Of a stretch of 10,809 nucleotides of DNA, positions 1-5,413 are shown piece by piece. Every line of letters begins with the position of its first letter. Position 1 is the first letter of the stretch. Under the pieces are notes generated by a model that was not told the origin of the DNA, did no database searches, and was given only the letters and a program-made list of their open reading frames with translations. This DNA comes from JAVBKA01 sp031546715 (GTDB lineage: Bacteria > Bacillota > Clostridia > Oscillospirales > UBA929): the NCBI GenBank assembly GCA_031546715.1, contig JAVBKA010000188.1, forward strand, positions 1-10,809, written 5' to 3'. A program made the translations under genes and the position numbers.

Positions 1-1084
1 GAAAATGACTGTTAAAAAAGCTAATATACGCTTCGCAGAACACATTGAGGGATAACTCCCCCTCCGCCACCTCATATGTTGCAGTATCTCTATACCGTCG
101 GCAGCCCCCTCTGCAAAGCCCAAACCATTTGCAAGTCTTGCACTTTTCGTCTACGACATAGGATTTTTCAGTAAATTTTCCGCAATTCTCATGACTTCGC
201 ATTTCTGAAAAAGAGTTATGCTGTACGTTGCCAATTTTATATCTATCAAGCACATAAAAATCGCATGGGAAAACACTTCCGTCGCTTTCAATCACAAAAT
301 AGCTCGAACACACACCGCTCATTCCGCACTGCTCTGGAGGTTTGTTCAAAATCATTGATATGTAATTGTCAAAATTTCGCACGCTTGTGTAATCACCGTT
401 GAAAAAGTCTTGATAATAACAGTTAAATGTGTCTACAAGAAATTCGCCATACCTTTTAACCGTCAATGAGTGTTCAAATTTTTCGCCTGAAAAGCCGTCA
501 ATACAAGGTATAAATTGCAAATATTTTAGCTCGTGCTCTTTAAAAAAAACCCACATTTTTTTGCCGTGCCTTGCAGTAAACTGATTCACTACACATAGAA
601 TATTAAACTCTACATTATGTTTTTTAAAAAGCTCAACTGCCCGCATTACCTTATTAAAGGTCGGCTTACCTTGTCTATCAAGCCTTAAGCTGTCATGCAG
701 CTCTTTATATCCATCGAGAGATAATCCAACTAAAAAGGAGTTTGCGGCAAAAAAATCAGCCCATTCCTCATTTATAATAAGCCCATTAGTTTGAATAATG
801 TTGCTTATTTTGACTTTTTTGGTATTATACTTCTGCTGAAAAGCTAAAAGCTTTTTATAGAAATCCAAGCCTATTAATGTAGGCTCGCCGCCTTGAAAAC
901 CAAAACTGCATTCTAGCTCAGCATATTCAAGAGCATTTTTAACAACCAGCTCAAGCGTTTGTTCGCTCATAATGCCGTAAGATTTAAACTCCCTATGCTG
1001 AGACACATCGCAGTAAAAGCAATATTTGCAGTTCATATTACAACTGCTCGATACTGGCTTAATCAGCAGGCTTACAGGCGGCAT
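1..1084 (-). CDS. Anaerobic sulfatase-maturating enzyme (radical SAM, anSME), 3' end beyond window
   Basis: Cytoplasmic radical-SAM enzyme that oxidises the active-site Cys (or Ser) of sulfatases to C-alpha-formylglycine without oxygen. The gene starts at 1084 and runs off the left edge after 361 codons. Visible signs are the N-terminus MPPVSLLIKPVSSSC, the radical-SAM cluster motif CxxxCxxC (C15, C19, C22) followed by FYC, and the GGEPT motif near residue 66. The catalytic Asp is at about D275 in the PCDFY motif. The Cys ligands of the two auxiliary Fe-S clusters (SPASM-type) are C253, C259, C274, C315, C318, C324, C328 and C350. From memory this layout follows the Clostridium perfringens enzyme (about 370 residues) almost position for position, so only about ten residues should be missing. 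The start lies 1 base after the sulfatase stop, and its ribosome site GGAGG sits inside the last sulfatase codons, so the two should be translationally coupled. The sulfatase is the obvious substrate. Confidence 0.95.
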   Translation of the reverse strand, partial: MPPVSLLIKPVSSSCNMNCKYCFYCDVSQHREFKSYGIMSEQTLELVVKNALEYAELECSFGFQGGEPTLIGLDFYKKLLAFQQKYNTKKVKISNIIQTNGLIINEEWADFFAANSFLVGLSLDGYKELHDSLRLDRQGKPTFNKVMRAVELFKKHNVEFNILCVVNQFTARHGKKMWVFFKEHELKYLQFIPCIDGFSGEKFEHSLTVKRYGEFLVDTFNCYYQDFFNGDYTSVRNFDNYISMILNKPPEQCGMSGVCSSYFVIESDGSVFPCDFYVLDRYKIGNVQHNSFSEMRSHENCGKFTEKSYVVDEKCKTCKWFGLCRGGCRRYRDTATYEVAEGELSLNVFCEAYISFFNSHF

Positions 1085-1085
1085 A

Positions 1086-2540
1086 TCAATCCTCCATACC
1101 AAGAACGCTTTTTACTTTTCTCCCCACAAACAGCCGTACACCATCAGAGTAGCCTTCTTCACGGTCTTTCAAATCTTTTATCAGGCAGTTCCGCAAAAGC
1201 TCAACTCTTTCCTTGTTCGACGGAGCGTGAACAACGTTTTTAGTCTCTTTGGGGTCATCAGATAAGTCAAAATATTGTTCTTTTCCGGTTTGAGAAAACC
1301 ATATATATTTATCTTTTTTCGTAACTATATAATGATTAGACCTCATGCCGCTCGAGTGCTCTCCATGTAAATACTCCCGCCAGCAGTTCTCTTCACCTTG
1401 TATTACTGGTAAAAGACTGTTCCCCTCCACGCATTGCGGTATTTCTAGCCCCGCAATGTCAAGCAGCGTCGGCATAACGTCCCTTAACTCAACAATGTTA
1501 TCAAAGGTTTTATTTCTGGTTCCCTTTATATTTTTTCCAGGGTCATATATAAGAAACGGAATCCCCGCCGAACCCTCGTATGGCATAGACTTTCTAAACA
1601 TGTTGTGGTCACCCATTAAGTCACCATGGTCAGAAGTAAATAAAAAAACCGTGTTGTATAGCATTCTATATTCCGTTAACGCCTGCAAAAACCTCCCAAT
1701 TTGATGGTCAATATGTGTAATCAAACCATAATAAGCCGCTTTAGCGCGTTTTAGCCCTTGCGCAGAAATCTTTCCCTCAGTACAGGTGACCGAAAGCCCT
1801 TCTTCCCCCGCATCAGTGGTATCCGCCCAATCCCCAATGGTTACATCCTGCAAATCAGCGTTTTTGTACATATTGTAGTAATATTCTGGAGGGTCTAGGG
1901 GCGAGTGAGGTCGAACGAATGACATATGCAGAAAAAACGGCTTTCCAGTGTCGCGCCTACGCAAAAAGTCAATCGATTCCGATACAACCCAATTAGTCGG
2001 GTGCAGCCTCTCCTCGTAGGGCCAAGTACGCGCAACCCATGAGTTGCAGTCAAGTCCAGCATCGGTAATGTCTGCGTCAATTCCCTTTTGCTGTTTTAGC
2101 CAATGTAAATAATCGTCCGTTCCGCTAAAAACGTTTGCAGCGTTTTTGTTGTAATCTCTTGAAGAATGAAGATAGCCATCATGCAGCACAACGTTGTGAA
2201 ACCCGCACAAATTTCTTTCAGGAAAAACATGCATTTTGCCGATACATTGTGTGTGGTAACCACCTTTGGCAAATTCAGAAGCAATCGTATGCTCATAATC
2301 CCAAGCAACCCCGTCCCTGTATCCAAGACGTTTGTTTGACTTTTGCGAAAGCCCTGTTAGAAGTGCCGCACGAGCCGCAATACATGAGGGCACAGCAGAA
2401 TATGCCTTGCTCATCATATATCCATCATGCTTCATCATGTCCAAATGCGGCGTTTCAATAGTATCGTTTCCAGACGCACCTATACAATCCCGCCGCATTT
2501 GGTCAACAGTAATAAGAACAACATTCAATTTTTGCTCCAT
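1086..2540 (-). CDS. Cys-type sulfatase (family S1-like, formylglycine-dependent)
   Basis: Predicted sulfate ester hydrolase of the alkaline-phosphatase superfamily, 484 residues, with no signal peptide, so probably cytoplasmic. Expected active-site parts are present: metal ligands D13 and Q14 (LITVDQMR), the modification motif C53-I-A-A-R57 in AVPSC...ALLTG, K102 and H104 (GKMH), H212 (RPHSPL), D304 and H305 (FTSDHGDLMGDH) and K317. Cys at position 53 means it needs anSME, encoded next in the operon. The motif is the less common CxAxR form rather than CxPSR, which still fits the broad C/S-x-P/A-x-R pattern. An in-frame start exists 48 bases upstream, but the ATG at 2540 has GGAGGG (2547-2552) at ideal spacing and begins with the normal MEQKLNVVLITVDQ sulfatase start. 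The substrate (sugar, aryl or other sulfate) cannot be told. A phosphonate or phosphodiester activity is a less likely alternative in this superfamily. Confidence 0.95.
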   Translation of the reverse strand: MEQKLNVVLITVDQMRRDCIGASGNDTIETPHLDMMKHDGYMMSKAYSAVPSCIAARAALLTGLSQKSNKRLGYRDGVAWDYEHTIASEFAKGGYHTQCIGKMHVFPERNLCGFHNVVLHDGYLHSSRDYNKNAANVFSGTDDYLHWLKQQKGIDADITDAGLDCNSWVARTWPYEERLHPTNWVVSESIDFLRRRDTGKPFFLHMSFVRPHSPLDPPEYYYNMYKNADLQDVTIGDWADTTDAGEEGLSVTCTEGKISAQGLKRAKAAYYGLITHIDHQIGRFLQALTEYRMLYNTVFLFTSDHGDLMGDHNMFRKSMPYEGSAGIPFLIYDPGKNIKGTRNKTFDNIVELRDVMPTLLDIAGLEIPQCVEGNSLLPVIQGEENCWREYLHGEHSSGMRSNHYIVTKKDKYIWFSQTGKEQYFDLSDDPKETKNVVHAPSNKERVELLRNCLIKDLKDREEGYSDGVRLFVGRKVKSVLGMED

Positions 2541-2604
2541 AAGAAGCCCTCCGTCAAGCTGTTTAATTTTGCAATCGTATTTACACAATCGGGTTAATCC
2601 GCAC

Positions 2605-2620
2605 TTACTTTATCAAGTAA
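2605..2620. promoter_or_regulatory. Inverted repeat, candidate operator between sulfatase and PHP genes
   Basis: TTACTTTATCAAGTAA is a perfect inverted repeat with 6-bp arms and a 4-bp centre. It ends 2 bp upstream of the -35 box of the rightward promoter and lies in the 142-bp gap between divergent genes, a usual place for a repressor or activator to act on both sides. That a protein binds it is inference. Confidence 0.45.
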
Positions 2621-2622
2621 TA

Positions 2623-2651
2623 TTGACATTCTACACCATACCTTATATAAT
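2623..2651 (+). promoter_or_regulatory. Consensus housekeeping (sigma-A type) promoter for the PHP gene
   Basis: TTGACA (2623-2628) is separated by 17 bp from TATAAT (2646-2651), a perfect match in both boxes and in spacing. Transcription would start near 2658, leaving a leader of about 25 nt that holds the ribosome site AGGAGG (2668-2673). No comparably clear promoter was seen facing the sulfatase. Confidence 0.85.
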
Positions 2652-2682
2652 TTGCAAACAATACTTCAGGAGGATGAACAAC

Positions 2683-3654
2683 ATGACAAAAACATGTTTT
2701 ATAGACGGTGGCAATTGGTACAAGGGCAATTTGCATTGCCATACTGTGGCTTCGGACGGTCGCTTAACTGCGCCCGCATTAAAAACAGTTTACCAAAAAC
2801 TGGATTATGATTTCATGGTATACTCTGACCATAATATCCATACATATCACGAAGACTTAAGCGATGAGAACTTTCTCGTTATTCAAGGTCTTGAAGGAGA
2901 CATCAGCGGAGGAAACGGCGACAATCGGGTGTTTCATCTTTTGTTTATGGATGGTACTGATGAGATAAAGAAAAACGCAACCAAGCCAATGTATAAGCAT
3001 ATGGAAACCGTGCCAAACAAAATGAAATTTGAAGGTTTGTCCACAGTTCAAGCCTATATTGACGATATGGTCAGCAGAGGTTACATGGTAATGTTTAACC
3101 ACCCTGCTTGGTCTTGCGTTGAGTATGACGACATATTGCAGTTAAAAAACCTTTTTGCAGTGGAATGTATCAACGCTTCTACCCAACATATAGAAAACAT
3201 CGGCGAGAACTTCGGAACATGGGATGCGCTTCTTCGCCAAGGAATGAAAATCTGGGGAACGGCAACAGACGACAATCACAATACAAACCCTGTGGACTCA
3301 GTTTATTCAGACGCAGGTCTTGGTTTTGTAGTCGTAAAGTGCAAGGAATTAACTAGGTCATCAGTAGCAGACGCTCTATATAGAGGAAGCTTTTACTCCT
3401 CCTGCGGACCTAAAATTTACGATTTTAGAGTTGAAGATAACGAAGTTATTTTTGAATGCTCCCCTGTCAGCAGAATCTACTTTAGAGGTAAAACCCGTGA
3501 GTCTGGCGTCCTTTTAAGCGAAGACGGCAAGGATAGTTTAACACATTTTAGAATGAAGCTATGTAGCGGTCAAGAATTTGTCCGCGTAGAATGCTACGAC
3601 GCAACAGGGAGAAAAGCGTTTACAAACCCAATTTATTTGGGCGAGGATAAGTAG
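2683..3654 (+). CDS. PHP-domain metallohydrolase, CehA/McbA-like
   Basis: Predicted metal-dependent hydrolase of 323 residues with a polymerase-and-histidinol-phosphatase (PHP) fold, probably a phosphoesterase or related hydrolase in the cytoplasm. Metal-binding motifs are visible in order: H18-x-H20 with D25 (GNLHCHTVASDG), D49-H50 (YSDHN), E71 (GLEGD), H85, H140 (MFNHPAWS) and D196-x-x-H199 (TATDDNH). A C-terminal beta-rich part of about 110 residues (FYSSCGPKIYDF ... RVECYDATGRKAF ... NPIYL) follows. This tail is typical of CehA/McbA-like family members, in which the carbaryl hydrolases are found, but does not fix the substrate. The reading frame is open far upstream, but the ATG at 2683 has AGGAGG at 2668-2673. 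An ATG at 2674 abuts that site and is too close. The gene is divergent from the sulfatase and ends before a hairpin. A role in degrading the same substrate as the sulfatase is inference. Confidence 0.9.
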   Translation: MTKTCFIDGGNWYKGNLHCHTVASDGRLTAPALKTVYQKLDYDFMVYSDHNIHTYHEDLSDENFLVIQGLEGDISGGNGDNRVFHLLFMDGTDEIKKNATKPMYKHMETVPNKMKFEGLSTVQAYIDDMVSRGYMVMFNHPAWSCVEYDDILQLKNLFAVECINASTQHIENIGENFGTWDALLRQGMKIWGTATDDNHNTNPVDSVYSDAGLGFVVVKCKELTRSSVADALYRGSFYSSCGPKIYDFRVEDNEVIFECSPVSRIYFRGKTRESGVLLSEDGKDSLTHFRMKLCSGQEFVRVECYDATGRKAFTNPIYLGEDK

Positions 3655-3707
3655 TTATAGGCTTAGAGCCTCGATTTTTGCACGATAGTTGATTTTGAAG
3701 CTTGCAA

Positions 3708-3738
3708 CAAAGCGTCGCCTGATGTAGGCGACGCTTTG
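3708..3738. terminator. Hairpin terminator between convergent PHP and small-partner genes
   Basis: A perfect 13-bp stem (CAAAGCGTCGCCT, 3708-3720, with its complement at 3726-3738) closes a 5-nt loop, 53 bp after the PHP stop and 9 bp after the stop of the leftward 64-codon gene. The flanking T-runs are weak on both sides. The position between two converging genes favours a bidirectional terminator. Confidence 0.75.
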
Positions 3739-3746
3739 CGTTTAGA

Positions 3747-3941
3747 TTAGATTGTCTTTTTAATTTGCTGGTTACTAAGCGTCCCCTGAGACGGAACAAT
3801 TTTAAACCCATACTGATAGGCAAGGGCTATAGCAGTTTCGTTAAAGTACTTTACCCTGTCATCCGTTGTCATTTGCTTGGTTTTTTCAGATAGGTCAATA
3901 CGAATTTTATTAAGCTCCAGTTCCGTACTGTTAATCATCAT
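3747..3941 (-). CDS. Small protein paired with PIN-domain gene, candidate antitoxin
   Basis: Encodes 64 residues that I do not assign to a family: charged N-terminal half (ELELNKIRIDLSEKTKQMTT), a helical middle (RVKYFNETAIALAYQYGF) and a basic end (NQQIKKTI). It has no membrane segment or signal peptide. The start at 3941 is chosen because GGAGGTGA at 3948-3955, a full anti-16S match, is 6 bp upstream. A TTG two codons earlier would touch that site. The gene overlaps the last 11 bases of the PIN-domain gene, so the two are almost surely coupled. Small size, overlap with a PIN gene and neighbouring toxin-antitoxin genes make an antitoxin role plausible, although the order toxin-then-partner is the reverse of the usual VapBC order. 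Confidence 0.75.
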   Translation of the reverse strand: MMINSTELELNKIRIDLSEKTKQMTTDDRVKYFNETAIALAYQYGFKIVPSQGTLSNQQIKKTI

Positions 3942-4404
3942 GCTCAATCACCTCCATTGGAGAGCAAATATAAACTCCGCGATATCCATGTCTGATATTA
4001 ATGTTCTCGGTCATGATTTTAGTTTTCAATTTATTAATGTGCTGGAAATTCAAGCTAAAAATGTACTCCAAATCGTTAACAGTTGCAATGGCGATATGAA
4101 CGCCGTCCATCCTAAACCTACTTGGGATTACTCCCTCATTAATGTATATATCTGCTAGTTTCTCCGCTTCCTTATCAGCAGATATCACAATTATCCCAAA
4201 TTCTTCAATCAGGGATAACATTTTGCCTCGCTTCGGTTCAGCGGCGTTTGCAAGCTCGTCTGCCACATAAACGGAAGTATAGCCGACATATTTTCCAGCC
4301 TTAATTTCAGAAAACAACTTGACAGTATCAGCATGGGCATCTCGGTCTTCGTCAAAAAAGTAATTAAACATCGTTGTTTCCAAATATACCTTAGGAATTC
4401 TCAT
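3931..4404 (-). CDS. PIN-domain protein (VapC-like putative ribonuclease)
   Basis: Encodes 157 residues with the PIN fold that, in VapC toxins, cleaves RNA with bound Mg or Mn. Acidic positions of the active site are visible: E9 in VYLETT (where most PIN proteins have Asp), E50 in VADELANA, and D100 in FRMDGVHIA, with N119 in SLNFQHIN near the last site. The ETT-type first motif is common in a clostridial branch annotated only as PIN-domain protein, so nuclease activity is likely but not certain. The ATG at 4404 is preceded by GAGGTGGTGA (4410-4419). It lies 101 bp downstream of the RelE/ParE gene on the same strand and overlaps the 64-codon partner. Read-through from the upstream toxin-antitoxin unit is possible, since no hairpin was seen in the gap. 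Confidence 0.88.
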   Translation of the reverse strand: MRIPKVYLETTMFNYFFDEDRDAHADTVKLFSEIKAGKYVGYTSVYVADELANAAEPKRGKMLSLIEEFGIIVISADKEAEKLADIYINEGVIPSRFRMDGVHIAIATVNDLEYIFSLNFQHINKLKTKIMTENINIRHGYRGVYICSPMEVIEHDD

Positions 4405-4448
4405 AATGTCACCACCTCATTGCTTATATATGCAATTGCCAACTATTA

Positions 4449-4478
4449 CTATAAGTTATCCAGTTTGCATTTTGTAAA
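4449..4478 (-). promoter_or_regulatory. Weak candidate promoter for the PIN gene
   Basis: On the minus strand TTTACA (4478-4473) is followed after 18 bp by TTATAG (4454-4449), about 45 bp before the start codon. The match is only partial. If real it would let the PIN pair be expressed without the Phd-RelE unit. Confidence 0.3.
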
Positions 4479-4505
4479 AATATTAGCGGCGTTTGCGCAC
4501 AAAAA

Positions 4506-4814
4506 TCACAGCAAGTTAACCCAGTCTCGCTTTGCATGCAACACACGAATAATTCTAACCTCTTCGCCCGTCACAAGGTAAAACACAAGATAATTATCAA
4601 CAAGCATTTTTCTGATGCCCTGTATTGCAAGCCGCTGCTCAGCCACAAGAGCGTGTCTTTCAGGCATTGTATTCAAGCTACTTATTTCACTCTTAAATTT
4701 CGTAATTAAGCGATCTGCGGCGGACGGCTCCTGAAGTTCTGTAGTTATATACGAGTGAATATCTGTCAAATCCTTCAACGCTTTTTGAGCTAAAATTATC
4801 TTATACTGCTTCAT
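4506..4814 (-). CDS. RelE/ParE-family type II toxin
   Basis: A 102-residue basic protein of the RelE/ParE superfamily, which acts in the cytoplasm either as a ribosome-dependent mRNA endonuclease or as a gyrase inhibitor. Visible family features are the N-terminal strand and helix YKIILAQKALKDLTDIHSYI, the middle GIRKMLVDNYLVFYLV beta segment (residues about 67-83) and the ending VRIIRVLHAKRDW. Length is normal for the family. The start ATG overlaps the antitoxin stop by 4 bp (ATGA), the classic coupled arrangement. The VLHAKRDW ending resembles ParE-type members more than E. coli RelE, but the target cannot be decided from this. Confidence 0.92.
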   Translation of the reverse strand: MKQYKIILAQKALKDLTDIHSYITTELQEPSAADRLITKFKSEISSLNTMPERHALVAEQRLAIQGIRKMLVDNYLVFYLVTGEEVRIIRVLHAKRDWVNLL

Positions 4815-5074
4815 TTTGAAAACCTTTGTTCAAGTTCCGCAAACGCATCAGCCGCAGATATAGTTCTACCGTTTTCAATATCTGCCAACCCCTCATCAAT
4901 CAGCCTATAAAGCTCAAACTTCCCTGCAAGACGCTCATATGTCTCAATACTCATAACAGCCAAGTCTCCTTGACCATTCTTCGTTATAAAAACTGGTTCG
5001 GAGTAATTGTGGCAAAAAGTTGAAATTTCGTTATAGCTATTTCGTAGGTCGGAACTTGGTCTAATGTTTGGCAT
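4811..5074 (-). CDS. Phd/YefM-family antitoxin
   Basis: An 87-residue antitoxin that should neutralise the RelE/ParE toxin encoded next and repress its own promoter. The N-terminal Phd/YefM DNA-binding fold is clear: MPNIRPSSDLRNSYNEIS, then EPVFITKNGQGDLAVMSIETYERL (residues about 26-49). An acidic toxin-wrapping tail rich in Ala, Asp and Glu follows, ending in ADAFAELEQRFSK. The frame extends 13 codons further upstream, but the ATG at 5074 is preceded by GGAGGG (5081-5086) 6 bp away and gives the standard family N-terminus. It is the first gene of the leftward run of four. Confidence 0.93.
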   Translation of the reverse strand: MPNIRPSSDLRNSYNEISTFCHNYSEPVFITKNGQGDLAVMSIETYERLAGKFELYRLIDEGLADIENGRTISAADAFAELEQRFSK

Positions 5075-5103
5075 GGTAATCCCTCCGCATTTAGTATATG
5101 CAA

Positions 5104-5132
5104 ATATTATCATAATAACGATAGCTAGTCAA
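5104..5132 (-). promoter_or_regulatory. Promoter for the Phd/YefM-RelE unit
   Basis: On the minus strand TTGACT (5132-5127) is followed after exactly 17 bp by TAATAT (5109-5104), 30 bp before the antitoxin start. The spacer end and -10 region contain the near-palindrome ATTATCATAAT (5107-5117), a reasonable site for autorepression by the Phd/YefM protein. The operator role is inference. Confidence 0.65.
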
Positions 5133-5333
5133 TAGTGCGTAGTGAGTTTTACTCGATATTCAAAAGGGACATTTCGCTAATTAGCATATTTGTGAATATA
5201 TTCGCAAGTGTTTGATTCTGGCTGTTTCAATATTCATTGAATCGACTTACTATACTTCTTCTACCGTCTGATATACTTCTGTATCTTCAAATGTTTGAAT
5301 AGCACTATAAAAAGTAAAAAGTTAGTATAAAGA
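5133..5333. other. Non-coding upstream region with two palindromes
   Basis: No gene is supported here. It holds two inverted repeats: the 18-bp imperfect TTGTGAATATATTCGCAA (5190-5207, one mismatched pair) and TTCAATATTCATTGAA (5226-5241, 6-bp arms). They lie about 130 and 95 bp upstream of the GH2 promoter -35 box, where an activator could bind. In DNA this AT-rich some such repeats occur by chance. Confidence 0.35.
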
Positions 5334-5362
5334 TTGACAAATTCAACAAATTGAGTTAATAT
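5334..5362 (+). promoter_or_regulatory. Promoter of the GH2-MFS-DUF2804 operon
   Basis: TTGACA (5334-5339), 17-bp spacer, then TAATAT (5357-5362). The -35 box is perfect, the spacing ideal and the -10 box close to consensus. The start of transcription would be near 5369, inside the inverted repeat listed separately, and the GGAGG ribosome site for the first gene is at 5402-5406. Confidence 0.75.
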
Positions 5363-5380
5363 TACGAAGTAAATTCGTAA
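5362..5380. promoter_or_regulatory. Inverted repeat, candidate repressor operator of the GH2 operon
   Basis: TTACGAAGTAAATTCGTAA has perfect 7-bp arms around a 5-bp centre. It begins at the last base of the -10 box and covers the expected transcription start, which is where a repressor such as a LacI- or GntR-type sugar sensor would block RNA polymerase. No regulator gene is in the window, so the binding protein is unknown. Confidence 0.55.
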
Positions 5381-5413
5381 ATTTTGACATAGTGAATTAT
5401 CGGAGGATTCCCA

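Noticed and set aside
2541..2588. Sixteen-codon N-terminal extension of the sulfatase
   Set aside because: The ATG at 2540 has an ideally spaced GGAGGG that would be buried in the longer form, and the sulfatase fold begins directly after it.
2332..2682. Upstream extension of the PHP reading frame by 117 codons
   Set aside because: It runs through the antisense of the sulfatase start and across the consensus promoter. The AGGAGG site and the normal family N-terminus both support the ATG at 2683.
5384..5389. Second TTGACA upstream of the GH2 gene
   Set aside because: A -10 box at proper spacing would fall across the ribosome site and start codon, and none matches. The TTGACA at 5334 has a good -10 at 17 bp.
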